Below, piece after piece: positions 36,021-49,759 of a stretch of DNA of 64,000 nt. Within the stretch, counting starts at the first letter, position 1, and every line of letters starts with the position of its first letter. Both the position numbers and the translations under genes were made by a program. Origin of the DNA: Pseudoscleropodium purum (taxonomy: Eukaryota; Streptophyta; Bryopsida; Hypnales; Brachytheciaceae); NCBI GenBank assembly GCA_963969395.1, contig OZ017797.1, positions 14,880,001 through 14,944,000 of the forward strand, given 5' to 3'. The notes below the pieces were generated by a model, which was not told the origin of the DNA, searched no databases, and was given only the letters and a program-made list of their open reading frames with translations.

Positions 36021-36954
36021 TATCTTCAATAAAGGAATATATATTTTTCATTAACAATAAAATAAAGTTTTCAATGGATCCCCCACTTATATAGTAATGG
36101 AAAATAGAGATGGTATTTTGAATACTTGATGAACTAATCTCTTCATAATTTCTCTATGACAACCTCAAGGGTCTTTCTAATGAGGGACTTTTGGTCACTT
36201 TGTAGTCCTTCAAACAATTCAAATGCAAGAAATTATTTGCTAGCAACTAGTTATATGGATGAATTTGTTGCGGTTGATGTCTTTGACACCTCTTAACTAA
36301 TTAGAGATGTTTGATCAACAAAATCACAACATATGCCTTTATTCACATAGCCTAAACCCTAAACCAATGTAGATACAAGTTCTAGGAAGACCTAAAAAGT
36401 TCAAGATCCTATATATGCGTCAAAAGCATAGAACTTTGCTCAAAAGGCAAGATCATATAAAAAAAAGAGATCCACCAATCATCCTACACACAAAAAAATC
36501 AATTAAGATTTTGTCCCACCAACGTTGAATAGTATATTGTTGATGATAGCATTGAAACTAAGTTTTTGACCATGTTGCACATTATGCTCTATCTCTTTTA
36601 TCATTCTTCTCCTCAAAAGTAAATTAAATACTTTGACTTTCAATGATTTTCACCACCTACAATGAATAGTGTAGTGAAAATAAATTATGATTAACACTAA
36701 AAGGTCATGAAAAACCAAAGCAAATTGAATCAAAATTATGATGCAAGAACGATTGATGCGACATGCATCCAAAGAAAATTGAAAATGTATCTAACTTGAG
36801 GAATGGTAGCCACAATCTCAAAATCATCATTAATGACAAGCTCCAACTGCTTCACTTATTTAAAGCCTCCATCAACATTTATGAAGCTCTATTTTTGAAA
36901 AATTGAGAATATGTACTAGTTACATCTTCCTTCCAAAAGAGACATAGAAGCCTT
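36021..36954. other. AT-rich DNA without recognised feature
   Basis: I see no gene or delimitable repeat. Confidence 0.5.
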
Positions 36955-37165
36955 TGAATTTGACATTTCGTTAATGAGGTGATGTTCTACAATCAAATGA
37001 GGAATAAAAAAAAGTGATTTTTTAAAAGCATGTACCCTCAGCTTGTATTGTTCAATTGAAACACAAAAGAGCCACAAATTGACACCTTATTAATGAGGCC
37101 ATGTTCTATAGCCCAAACTAACACTTGGAAAAAAAAATTACAACATGCATCCTAAGCTTGTATCA
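36955..37165 (+). repeat. ~115-bp tandem repeat, first two units
   Basis: ACATTTCGTTAATGAGG at 36963 and ACACCTTATTAATGAGGCC at 37082 are 119 bp apart. They match the units of the main array at 38095-39055. Confidence 0.7.
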
Positions 37166-37340
37166 TACTTAAATATGAGGTTTGGTACTTTGGTGCCAAA
37201 TATTTAATTTATTTCTAAAATGAACTTTAACACTTTATAATATCATTATTGAAAATTTTAGCATTAGAATAAAAGAATAAAATAGTTTTCAACAACCACT
37301 TGACAATAACTTAAAACACCATTTATTGTAAGCTATTGTA

Positions 37341-37853
37341 AGAGAAGACAAGCTCTTTATTCAAGTGTGGTGTAGGAGGTAAAACAACCCAAGTGGAATA
37401 TGTAAATTAGGATTAGTAGGAGCTCAATCGCTTATATCTAGTTAAGTTAAAAATAGAAATTGTATTCAATGTAGAATTTCAGATATCATTTAGGCACAAT
37501 AGAATAATTTTTTTCTAAAATTTTAAACTTAAAAAAGGTGTTAAATTAAACTAAATTTCATCTCCAAAAATCCGTTTGAGATTTCAATTCTCCAATCAAA
37601 AGTTATGGACAAAACTCAAAGAGGGATTGGAAGGATATTTTCTTTGACAATTTTAAACATCTTCTTTGAATTTTGTTCATAAATTTTGATTAGAGGCTTG
37701 AAATCTCAAACGGATTTTGTAGATGAAACTTATCTTGATTTAACATCTTTTCTTGGTTTAAGTTTTTTGAAAAAGATTACTATTATATACCTAAATGATG
37801 TTTAAAGTTCTACATTGAATACAATTTTTGCATTTTGACAATCACTGGTCAAA
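37341..37853 (-). mobile_element. Foldback-family (F) element, copy 3
   Basis: This is the reverse orientation of 5525-6058. It starts AGAGAAGACAAGCTCTTTAT, has two mirrored arms around 37630, and ends near TTGACAATCACTGGTC. It lies between the two blocks of the ~115-bp array. Confidence 0.6.
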
Positions 37854-38094
37854 CCCATTGTCAAATTGTCCCATATCCTTTGATGATTCATGATAGACAC
37901 TAGATTTTATTATATGTAGGTCCTCTCCACCTTAAAAATTCAAAATCTATTAAGGAACTACTTTCTTCAATATATTGTCTTGAGTGTTCTTGATGATTGA
38001 TAGTGAAATGATAGATGGTATTTGATTCAACTGATTGCAATTGTTTGTTTTGTAAACTTTCAGCAAACCATCTTTACGGTTATTTGTAGATTTA

Positions 38095-39055
38095 GTTGTC
38101 CAATTGAGACCTCGTTAATGAGATCATGTTTTACAGCCCAAATTAGCAATTGAAAAAAAAGTGAAAACATTCACCCTAAGTTTGTATAGTCCAAGTAACA
38201 CATCACACTACCAAAATTTGACACCTTGTTAACGAGGCCATGTTATACAGCCTAAGCCATCAGTCAAATTTTCTTTTTGAAAAAATGAATCCTAAGCTTA
38301 TACTGCCCAAGTGAGATACAAAACAATTGAAAATTGACACCTCGTTAATGAGGCCATATTATACAAACCAAATTAGCAATGAAAAAAACTTGTATTGTCC
38401 AAATGAGACATCACACTACTAAAAATTGACACCTCATTAACAAAGTCATGTTATATAGCCCAAACCAACAATAAAAAAAAATTTGAAACCTATACTTTAA
38501 ACTTTTTACATCAAAATGAGACACAAAACAACAAGAAATTAAGACCTCATCAACAAGGCCATATTTTATAGCCTAAACAAGCAATCAAGGAAAAATATTT
38601 GAAACCTACACTTTAAATTTGTTACATCTAAGTGAGACACAGAACAATAAGAAATAAGACCTCGTCAATGAGGCCATATTCTATAGCCTATGTGAGCAAT
38701 CAATGGAAAAAATTTGAAACCTAAACTTTAAATTTGTTATGTCTCAGTGAGACACAAAATAGTAAGAAATTGAGACCTCATCAACAAGGCCATATTTTAC
38801 AATCCAAGCTAATAATCAAGAGGAATTTTAAAAAACAACTTAAAGCACACACCGTAAAGTTATACCATTGGAGTGAAAACCTAAACAGCCTAAAATTGAC
38901 CCGTCATTAACAAAGTCCTATTCTAGAATCCAAGTCAATGTTAAAAAAGATTTGAAAACATGCACCTAATTTTGTAGCATTCTAATGAAATACTAAACAA
39001 TGCAAGATTGATGCCTTGTTGATGAGGCTATGTTCTACAACTCAAATGAGTAATC
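38095..39055 (+). repeat. ~115-bp tandem array, nine units
   Basis: GACACCTCGTTAATGAGGCC-like starts occur at about 38106, 38220, 38337, 38428, 38541, 38656, 38772, 38898 and 39009, so the spacing is mostly 111-126 bp with one unit of 91 bp. Each unit has a near-palindromic CTCGTTAATGAG, then GGCCATRTTMTAYAGCC, an A-rich block and a GTGAGACACAAAACA-type block. Confidence 0.9.
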
Positions 39056-40724
39056 TAGCTAATTGAAAATGGCAAATAGTAAGGAGTTTTGGTGGCTTTA
39101 ATTTCCAATGCATTGACGCCTTCAATGCATTCAAGGACACTCTCCCTACCTTTGCCATACTTTTCTTCATCCTTTTGCAACAAGGTGCTCCTTAAGTTTA
39201 TAGTAGCAACAACAACAAATAATGCAAAATAGAGAAAACTATGCAAAAACAAACCCTAGCCTAGCCAACAAGTTCTTCTTTGGTCTCAAATTAAAAAATT
39301 AAAAAAAACAAGGAAGAAATTGGTAGATGTAGGGCAAAGGAATCTTGTGAATAGATTTTGTGATTTTGAAAATTTGGAGTTCAAATGTTTTCTTACATAT
39401 GCATTATAAACTTACAACTCACCTCAAATTTTTTCAAAATTTTTAGACTTACAAGAAATTTTACAAAAATTGTCAAAGTTTTTTGAAAATACATGGGCAA
39501 GATTTGGCAAAAAATCTTCCAATTCTAAAGACTTCAAAGTGGATTTTCATATGATAAATTTTTTTTTAGGCTAGCAAACAATCAAAAACTCTCTATTTTT
39601 TCCATATTGTATACCATTAGAATTGTCTTCTTAGATTGAATGATATAATGTCTAATGTCAAATGCACTTCTAACAAATAATAACATGTATATGTAAATTG
39701 AACTCCTCATAATCTAATGACTTTAATTTTGGCAATAAAAAAATAAACTTGCCAAATTTGTGCTTCTTAGAGACATGTTATTTTTTGGTGTACTTGATCA
39801 ATATACATCTTTTCTAATTTCATTCACACTATTAAGCTTCATAATATTTGTTCTTTTACTACTTTTTGTCAAACTATCCCCATACTAAAAAATGTCCAAC
39901 TTCAACTCCATGATCTTTGTAGGACAAGGTCCAAATAGTGCTATTAATTTCAATATTACTAGCCTTTATAAGCATTTAACCATTTTCAATTTTTCTAATT
40001 GTTTCTTACTAGAAAGAAAATACCCGCCTTACGTTTTTTCCTACGAGAATGCTTCGGCATCCCTTCAGTTTGAAAATACTACAAGAAAACTAATTTTTGT
40101 TGCAATCACCCAAGAAGACAAAAAAATCATTTTTTAAGAATCTAATCATATGATCTTGTACTTCACTTGTCTTAACTCATATGGTAAATATTTCATGAAG
40201 TTTGACCCTATAAATTGGAAGATATTCGCATTCAAAGTTGAAAAAGAAAGTTCTTTTGCACTACAAACTTTGAATTAAAAAAAATTTATGTTAAAGAATT
40301 GAGTTGAAATTCTAGGGAATTTTTTTTTTAAAAACACTTGATTTTCATTCTTTAAAAAAATGCTAAGTAGAAGTAGGTCCAAGATTGGGAAAAAAACTAA
40401 ATCGTCAATAACTCCAAGATGGGATTGAAAGACAACAATCTCAATGGTGAGATTGTTTTAGCAAGCAAACACAACATATTAAAAAAAAAAATTTATAGAA
40501 AATTATAAAAATTACATTCAGGAATGAAGCCTATAAGTTATTTTTTCAAAAAGATGTTGAAATTGCCCAAAAAACAAGATTGTCCTTAACTTTCTCATAA
40601 TTAGTCCAAATAGAATGAATCAAAGCTTTGTATGTAAACAAAAATAAAACATATCAAAGGGAAAAAAAATATAATTGTTTTTATTGTTTTTAATTTTTTG
40701 TGTACTGCCCACCGAGTTCAATTT
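39056..40724. other. AT-rich DNA without recognised feature
   Basis: Frames at 39055-39252 (minus) and 39892-40137 (plus) have no recognisable motif. No repeat could be delimited. Confidence 0.5.
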
Positions 40725-40912
40725 CAAGCTTTTTGTGGTATAATTTTTGCTCCCAAGCATGAATTGAAATAAAAATGATATTCCCATGTAGATAATCAAT
40801 TTTCCTATCTTCTGGAAAAGTTTTAAGACAATTCACAAAAAATTGAGGTCACAAGAACTTGCCCAAAATCTGATTTGTCCCCTCGGGGGATAATAGGACT
40901 TTAGGGGTTAAG
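40725..40912 (+). repeat. B repeat, ending GGACTTTAGGGG before TTAA
   Basis: It shares TATAATTTTTGCTC and the terminal block with 21790-21990. Its end, GGACTTTAGGGG followed by TTAA, is the same kind of terminus as the TTAA elements, so it may be the right part of a related element. Confidence 0.4.
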
Positions 40913-41738
40913 GCCCAACAATTTTCATAACTTTTGACTTCATGGTTAAAAAGTTATTATATGATATGTACTTTTCATTACTCGACGGGCAACCTAGGCA
41001 ACAAAAAAAACTTCTTTAAAAATCATTTTTTTAAGAAATTAAAATTTGAAATTGGTTCTCTAGATTTATATATATATATATAGAAAGCCTTGAATCATTC
41101 CATTTTGATCAATGAGTCAAAAGTTATGAGGAGTTTTAGTTCGTAGGAGTTTGTAGATCGTTATTGAATCTCTACTCTAAGACAAACTTTGAAGTCCTTT
41201 ATTTTACTCAATTTTCAATATTTTTGAAAAAATATAAAAACATTGGGTGTAGATTGTTTATTACAACATTACAACCATTGGGATTGGCATTTTTCAATTC
41301 CATAAATAAATTGTTAACAATTTAGTATTTTGAGTCATTCTGTACTCTTTTGTACTTACTATTTTTTTCTTATATGTTGTATTATTCCAAATAATCTGAA
41401 ATTTTTCAAGCATGTAGACAACTTGACTTGAAAAATGAATCAAAAGAGTGGCAACCATTTTGGACATTTTGCATACAAATGTGACCTCTAAAGTGTAGCT
41501 GCCCGGATTTTCTCAAGGCCAAAAAAAGGAAATTGTCACTTCAAATTCTAATATCTTGCAATCTACATGGTAGAAACTTTTGAATTTTTTTCCACATGTT
41601 CTCAAACAAGCTTATTTCAAGATTCTACCGTTTTATATCTCCAAAAATGTTTTTTTTCTAAAATTTCGTACATGTACTAGATATGGCAGTTTGGAAGCGG
41701 TTTTGGTGAAAATATAGTCAAAATCATTTAGAGGTTAA
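40913..41738 (+). mobile_element. TTAA-element copy 5 (left end missing)
   Basis: The interior runs parallel to copy 1 from GGCCCAACAATTTTCAT through TTTATTTTACTCAATTTTC to GGTGAAAATATAGTCA. It ends CATTTAGAGG followed by TTAA at 41735-41738. Confidence 0.65.
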
Positions 41739-41901
41739 AGCCTAATCATGCATTAGTATTGTTCATTGTTTAAATCTTCGAAACCTTCTTCAATTGTCAC
41801 TTTATGGTTGCCATCCTCAACGCATGTAATCTACAACAAGATTACCAACATTTCAACATCACACTGATGATTCCTATGCCTTCATTTTTACACACGAAAT
41901 T

Positions 41902-42632
41902 ACTTTAGCAGTTGAAGTTGCCTAGCTTCATCTTGTCGCCAAACATGTAATAATGAAAGACTCAACAATAGTAGAGGTTGATCTCGCAGTTGCAATAAAG
42001 AAACTCAAATTCATGCTCTAGTGGAGATTTTGCATCTTGAGACTAAGAAAAAACCTTCCAATTTGACAAAGTATAATTTTAAATAGAAAACAAAAACAGA
42101 ACATCAAAATCGATGAAGCTCTTGAGTGTACCATTCTCTTTATAGTTTGTATGTCATAAAAGTGAGAAGGCATTACCATGAAGCCATTTGAAATGATGTC
42201 ATCTCTTTTACTATATTATGATAATAGAAAATCTTTTAAATCGATTATATCTATAATGTTTGCATTTGTAATTTGATATTGTATCAAGCAAGCCAAGACT
42301 TTGGGGGAATCTTTCAAAAGAAAATTTCCATTGAAGGAGCTAATGCAAGATCACTATGAAAAGACTATAATCCAATCCAAAATTTACAAACACCTATCTC
42401 CAGATTAAGACTCTTAGAGACTTTAGCAATTGAAGTGGCCTAGCTTCATCTTGTTGCCGAACATGCAGTAATAAAAGACTCAACAATAGTAGAGGTTGAT
42501 CTCGCAATTGTGATAAAGAAACTCAAATTCATGCTATAGTTGAAATTTTACATCTTGAGATTCAGAAATTTAAGTCTCTGAGAGTCTTAACGTAGAGATA
42601 GGTGTATGTTGAGATTTTACATCTTGAGACTA
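41902..42632 (+). repeat. Composite direct and inverted repeat
   Basis: Direct copies lie at 41902-42040 and 42421-42560. They share AAAGACTCAACAATAGTAGA and GGTTGATCTCGCA. The second copy sits between inverted arms at 42390-42425 (ACACCTATCTCCAGATTAAG, then ACTCTTAGAGAC) and 42571-42605. A third short piece, GAGATTTTACATCTTGAGAC, is at 42611. Confidence 0.75.
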
Positions 42633-45600
42633 GTGAAAATTCTCTATGACAAGATTTTTCACACAAGGAGCTAGTGCAAGTCAAATCACTTATCCAAACT
42701 AAAAAGTAAATTCTAAGGGTTTTTACTAACAACCTCACTAGAATTTGACTAGAATAATCCTAGGATTAGTATGTGATTCAATAATAAAAAGAAACTACAA
42801 CTTTAAAGGACTAAACTATCCCAAATATAAAATTACAAGCCAAAACTTGAAGGGAACCTTGCATCTTTCAAGAAGAAGCTCCAAAATGCAAGAAAGATGT
42901 GCAAAATGCTTGAGAATGCAAAGAAAACATAAAAGGGTGAAGTTGGCTAATGCTTAGAACCAACAAAATATTAATGATTTGACAATACAAGAAAAGAGGT
43001 AGTCATTTGTGAGGGAAGGAGAGGGGAGGCCTTTTATACTCTTCCTAAGGCTTTCTAAGGGCTCCTTCTTGTTGTTTTAATGTATAGATCTTTCTTAAAT
43101 TAACGCTAATTATTGTTAATTACTTTTGAAAAATGTCAAACCTATTACTAGATCTTACCTAATTTTTGAAGAAAAGCTCCAAATGACAAATGAATTGCAC
43201 CTTTGACTCCAAAAGGACCAAATTAGTCCTTGTAACCTTGAATCTTTTACTCCAAGTCATTTATGCTTACAAAATCCAATAAATTATAAATCAAAAGAAT
43301 ATAAAATCCCAAATGTTGGAATTAACATTTTCTAAAGGATTTAACTTGTGTGGAGTGCCCAAAGGAATTGTAGAAGTAAAAAAAGACACTTCATTGGCCT
43401 CATTTGGATGCCGTAAGTTCTTGATATGTAGGCCAATGCAGGAGATCAATTAAAATTCTGCTTAAATTCAATGAAGTTGCTGGTCTAGGTACTTATTGGT
43501 GTTGGAAAGCCTTGAAACTTGTTAGAGTGCATACTAGCACTAAATTATATCCTAATTTTTAGTGGGGTTTTACCACCACCTGGATAATTTCTAGGAATTT
43601 TCCATTGTTTGTAAAATCAGTTAACTTTCTATGGAGTCATCTTATGAATTCCAAAAAATCCAAATCTTTTTGAATAACTTCTAAGAAGTTTCTATTTACT
43701 AAGTGCAAGTCCATATTCTTAATCTGCACTACTTATGAAAAGACATAAATTAATTACCTCCTTAAAATCTCGTAAGGACAAAAATCTTTTGACTAATAGG
43801 GAATTTTCATGAACAAATTTTACTATAGAGATCTTGACATGTTTTATGCTTGAAATACCTCTTTTCAATCTTTGTACACACCATCCCTCATATTTATTGA
43901 ATTACCACCTCATATTATGTAAACATCAATAGTAAAGTATAAATCTAATTTTCTAGAACTCTATCAAATTGGATGGTGACTTCAAAATAGACTAACTACA
44001 AGTATATCTAATATTAAAAGACTTTCTACTATAGAATCTGGACTCTTGTTTTAGTAAAGACTTGTTACATGCACTTGGAACTACAATTTTAGTTTCTAAA
44101 GGGAATCTCACAATTGTTAGACCTAATTATCTCTTATACCCCTAACATCTCTCAAACACCTAATTGACCTCTCAAGTACAGAATCAAATCCAAAAAGCAA
44201 ATAATAGGAATGATTTAGGCACTTTGAGCTTCTAAAGGGACAAACTACCATATTGTAGGAACTTCTATCAATTATACTAAAAGTAGTTTTTTTATGAATT
44301 TTTTATTATAATCTTTACTAAAACTAAGTAAAAGAAAAAAAACAATCTGAAACTAGAGTACTAACTTGGGGGCTCATAGCAAGCCTCAACCATTTCCAAA
44401 AACGAATGGGACTATGTTTGTTTGTTTTTTATATGAAGAGTCTTCAATTCATTGTAAAACCTTTCATTAATCCAAATGGGATTTGGATTTGTCAACAAGC
44501 TCTAGTGACCTTTTATTTTTATATTTTTAAACAATTTAAATGTAGATACTAATTGTCTTCCTTTCCATGTCAACTTTATTTTGCGTAATTTCAATTAGTA
44601 TTACAATTCTATAAAATTCCTTTTGATTTGGAAGCCAAATTGAATATACAAGGCAAGAAAGAAGTTTTAGTTTTTTTTGTTTCTTAATTTTATTTTTACA
44701 AATTTTTTTATATTTATAGCTATATGTGCATATAGAAAAAAATTGAATAACTATATTTTTATTGATGAATGAAATTTTCACTTAGAAGACAATCATATTG
44801 TTCTTTCAAAACAAATAAATTTGAATTTCTTCTAACTCTAATGTCAATAGTTTAATATTTGTGTGAAGCAAGGGGTACTACATGTTGATGTATGTAGTTT
44901 TCCTACTACAACATTCTTAGCATTGGAATAGCCATTTTTCAACCAAGAGTTTTGAGTTATTAGTAATATAGTGCTTTCTATTATCTTGTCAATCCTAAAT
45001 CCAATAGGAGTGTGTGAATTTGGAATGAGTTTCTTTAGAAGAGTTTGAATCTTATAGGCCCTTAAAATAATATTCTAAGGAAGTTAGAAAATTTTTAAGT
45101 AGAAAATACAAGAGATAGAGGTGCTTTAGTAATATTGTCAAAAAGTTTCCCACCATTTTGTCAAAATATGTGGAAGATATTGAATTTTAAAGATTTTTTT
45201 CCATCAAATATGAATGAAATTAGAAAAAGGATTAATGGTAAAGATTTAGTACATGTTAAATTATTGGGTGGATGCACATGTAGAAAGGAGGGGTTTCCAA
45301 TATATAGACTTTGGTGTCCCTTTGCACTAGTGATGGTAGTGTTTATGATTTAGTGTATAATATATATGATGGCAAGTAGTTACTGCCTCTTTGAGGGGAT
45401 AGTGATAAACATGTTGTTTTTTGTGGAAACCGCGGTTAAAAAATAGAAGGGATATAAGAGTCATTTTTCCATTTGTATCGAAGCTTTTACAAAACATCTC
45501 AAAGGTGTATACAAGTCACTTTCCTATTGATTGAAAAACTTTTATATTCAAAGATTTCAAAGAGGTACATGTGTAGTTTAATTTATTTTTTTAAATTCAA

Positions 45601-47145
45601 ATTTCCATTACAAAAATCCACGAGTGTTTCAATGGTAAACATCCTAATCTCTTCTGAGTACATTGCCACAATTGAAATTTTCAAATTCTTGTTCGTATAG
45701 CCTTGCTACCTTGGCTACCATGATGTTGGGATGATCTTAGTGCCCTGAATCTCCCTTTTCTAGCATTGATTGATGTAATGGCTACATGCAAGAGCATAAA
45801 ATCTAAGTTCCCAAACATCACCATCTAAACCCTTAAATTGACGTCAATTACTTTGTTTGCAAAAGCACACAATAGAATGAGACAAATTTTCAAAAGTACC
45901 ACTCATATGAGAGTGACCTCTTCATACACCATAAACACTAAATAAAAAAATCCTAACTTATTATCTTCAAGAAGAAAGCATCAAAGTAATAATGCCCCTA
46001 ACACCAATATATGAAAAGTACAAAAACAGAAGAAGAAAATATTCCTCAACAAACCACTCTCTTTATCTCTCAAACCCTAAACCTCTAAATATTTCAATCC
46101 TTGCCACTGCAATTTCTAATCCCAAACATATGAAGCAACTAAGCTTATTGGACCATATGTTGTGATAAAACAAACATTGAATGATTGCACAACGATACAA
46201 ATGCAAAACACATATACATAATACACAAGACAACTAAGGGCACCAAACCCTAAGAATGGTACCGAACTCGAGGTACCAAATATATGGCGGAAATCTTTCC
46301 ACGGGGTAGCAAAGATCAACAATCACAATTATTTCTCTCTACTTTCAAATTGACAACATTAGGAGAGGCTACTTGACTATCAATGGCAAGGATTTTCTTT
46401 CACGATTTTCTTTTGAAATATTAATCAATGGTGTAGAAGGGGGCCCTGAATTATTGGAAAAAAAAATCAACGTTGCTAAATTTTAATGCTCTAGCAAGAT
46501 CGAGACAAAGACCAGGTAGGCATGAGCTGCTTGTATCTTTTGGGAGATAGTGTTTATAATACCATTTGAAAGGAGTGTATGTACTTGTTATTTTATGTTA
46601 TTAAAATGTAAAGGGAATAAAAACATTAACTAAAATGAGATTGAACTTGGATTGAACAATCATGTTGTTGCAAGACTATATTTAATAATTTCATAGGATT
46701 TCAAAATATTTTTGTATAAATTTACAAAACTAAAATTGATAATCAAAGGGAAATTGTGAAGTAGGTACATATTAGAATCAATAAAAATATTGTTAGTAGT
46801 AATAAGTTTTGAAAGAGGAAATATACATTTTGTATTCCATGAACTTTGTACACATTAAATAGAAGTTTTCAATTTGAAAGTAATATTGTCCTTCAAATAT
46901 ATAAGACATCAGAAATTAGCGTAAAATAGGGATTCAACATGACTTGAGTCATCAATGTTGAGGCAACTATCTACTGAAAAGAGGTAGTACATGCCCCCCT
47001 CCAGGAGACTCCTACGCCATTGATGTATTCCACAAAAAGGGGGACCCTACCTATCATCGATGGATCCAAAAATCCTGGACCATTGATCACAAGGGCTATT
47101 AATCTTGGATTGTTAATCAATTAGGATTCTCTAAGTTAGGGTATG
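42633..47145. other. Long AT-rich stretch without recognised gene
   Basis: Frames of up to about 80 codons occur on both strands (for example plus 45135-45353 and minus 44536-44781), none with a motif that I recognise. No tandem array or inverted repeat stood out. Confidence 0.45.
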
Positions 47146-47149
47146 AATA

Positions 47150-47385
47150 CTAAATACTAAATATGGATATGGATATGGGAGTGGATATGGATACAGAATA
47201 TGGGATTTTGAATTGTCCCATATTGATTGTCAAGTTAATTGGGTTGTCAAAATGACAAGTAAGGGGAAGAAGGAGGAGAAAGAATTAGTTTTAATTAATT
47301 AATTTTTATAATTTAAAAAAATTGGGGGTGCATAGTGACATAGTTTGTCACTATGCACTCAGAAGAGGCAATACTATTTGCATAC
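47150..47385 (+). repeat. S repeat, copy 2
   Basis: Short GGATAT repeats lead to CCCATATTGATTGTCAAG, a purine-rich GGGGAAGAAGGAGG block, an AT-rich block and a terminal hairpin at 47328-47358. The same order holds at 60114-60420 and, reversed, at 14205-14595. Confidence 0.6.
47328..47358 (+). other. Perfect 13-bp-stem hairpin of S copy 2
   Basis: GTGCATAGTGACA, loop TAGTT, TGTCACTATGCAC. The stem is fully paired. Confidence 0.9.
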
Positions 47386-49260
47386 ATTAAACATATTCAA
47401 CATGTTGAGGCAACTATATGTTTCATATTAGTCAATAATTTAAATAAGGAATTTTTGTTTCATTTTTGTACTTGAAAATATATGTTCAATTTTTGTACTT
47501 AAACATGTTTCTAGTGGATCATGAAGGGAACATTTTCAAAATTGATTGTAGCACAAAGCTTGGAGAGTCCCAAATACTTGTTATTTATGCAATTCTCTCC
47601 CTATTTTATTTGCTTGCATTGTATTTTGATTTTTCATACAACAACAACACTATCTAAAAATACTTTTAAAAAAAGGTGGGAGAACAATGGTCCATGATGC
47701 CTAGTACTAAGTAAACAAAAATTCTCATTCCAATCTAACATTTTATGGATTATGTAGACTTTTGTATTTTCTAAATTGCTAAAAAGATCATTCTACAACA
47801 CTAAGGCAAACATCTAATAATTTGTTTAGGATTTATTAAGAAAAAATACTTCCACTACTTGTGGCTAAAAATTTAGGGTAGTAATTTAGGGTTGGATTGA
47901 TATATAGAAGGCTTCATACAATTTGAAGATATTTTAGAATACCAAAAATGTTGTAAAATACCAAGATGTAATAAATTTTGATGTATTGTAATAAAATTTA
48001 GTCAATAAAATACAAATACATTTATTCCATTTAATCACATTCTAGCACCAATTTTATATCAATTGCAATCAAAAAAATTTTACAATAGTTAAGTGCATTA
48101 AAGAATACAAAATTTAACTAAATCACTATTTGAGTATTACAAAATCATTTTGAAATTGCACAAAAGAACTACTTGAGGTTTCTAGTTGCAAACCTAAGGT
48201 GAATATCACATATAGTTAATTTTTAAATATATATGTGATTCTAAATCATATCTTCATTCATTTAATCAATCTACTTGTTGAGAGCTAATGTGATTGGAGC
48301 TTTGTCTAGTTGTTAATTCTCATTTAATGAGAAAATTTAGGAAACCAAAATTACGACCATTAGTGCTACTATTACTAATTGTAATGGATAAAAATGAACC
48401 ACAAATGCAAAAATATCACAACCAAAAAATTTGTGCAATAAAATAAAAATGCCAGAATATTTTCAAATGCCCTAAATCACAATATTGTGACTTTAGTAAA
48501 TTAGCACTGTCAAACGCATTGTATAATATGACAAATGAAAGCATTGTAAAAAAACACCCTTAAAGACTACTAAATCCTTGCCAATTGGGCATGTAGTCAA
48601 AGCTTACCAAAGTTATTTTTTTCAACCACCCTAAGAATAGAAGAGCCAATTCCAAACACAAGTTTGAGCTTTTAGACAAAAATCTTCTTATAATGTACCT
48701 ATATGTGTAGTCTGAAATATACATTGCAAGTAGAAATTTGCCTACAATGGGCTTGTCCAAACTTGTATCTAGAATTATCTCTTCTACTTTAGTTATATTG
48801 ATCTATCCTATAGTTTCTAGAGAAAAAAGTAGCATCACTACCATTATTATTTTGTGGAAATTAGAATAATTCAATAATATTCTAGCATGCAATAATATAA
48901 AATGTTGTGACCTTGATAAATGAGTGACAAAGTCGTAATAGGACAATTAGTGTACTATATAGTGTAGAAAAACAATGCAATGTTGACAAGAAGCTTCATT
49001 TATAATTCAAGGTTAGAATATCACCAATCAAATACTAGATCACCTGCTACAATAGATGTGTACAATGTGGGGACACTTTTATATCAAATTGTTGCTCCAA
49101 CCTAGATGTGCTATTTGCTTTAATACTACAAACTTCATCAAATTCCCTCTTTCCCCAACTTCCTCTTGCAAATATTGAGAGTATTCTACATTCCATTGCA
49201 AAAACCAAGGAGCCACAACAAGGCACCTAATTGATTAAGCTTCCATGACTTGCAAGAACA
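47386..49260. other. AT-rich DNA without recognised feature
   Basis: I see no gene or delimitable repeat. Confidence 0.5.
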
Positions 49261-49265
49261 TGGTC

Positions 49266-49490
49266 AACGATGCTAGTGTGTGAATATAAAAATGTGAACA
49301 TGTGAGCCTTGAGTACATTTATAAGTAGATATCCTACGACCATTGAAGGTATTTATAATATAAACACCTATAATATATATATCTATAACATAGTTACACT
49401 ACAATCATAGAAAGTTTTTATAATGTAGACACTAGTAATATAGGTGTATAATCTTCTAAGCTCCTAGGCTCATAGATTAGCAACCCTCAT
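49266..49490 (+). mobile_element. M1 repeat copy 4, complete
   Basis: From AACGATGCTAGTGTGTGA to TTAGCAACCCTC. This is the most complete M1 copy. Its ends are imperfect inverted repeats, and it is non-coding. Confidence 0.65.
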
Positions 49491-49759
49491 TACATGGTGC
49501 CAACTCTTCTACAAAGTTCCTTTGAGCACCCCATCCAAATGTGCTAAGGTTGGAATATGTCTCCTCGAAGCTAAACATTGATCGATATTTTGTGCTCAAC
49601 CACAACAATGCTATATTGTGTAAAGGTCTAGTTCAGTACTCAAGTGCCAAAATTGAATTTCCACTTTAGATTCATGGAGGTTGACATCACCTCACACCAT
49701 TCACAAGATGACATGTAGCACTTTTTCTTTTTACAAAAATGACTTAATTTATGCCAAAA

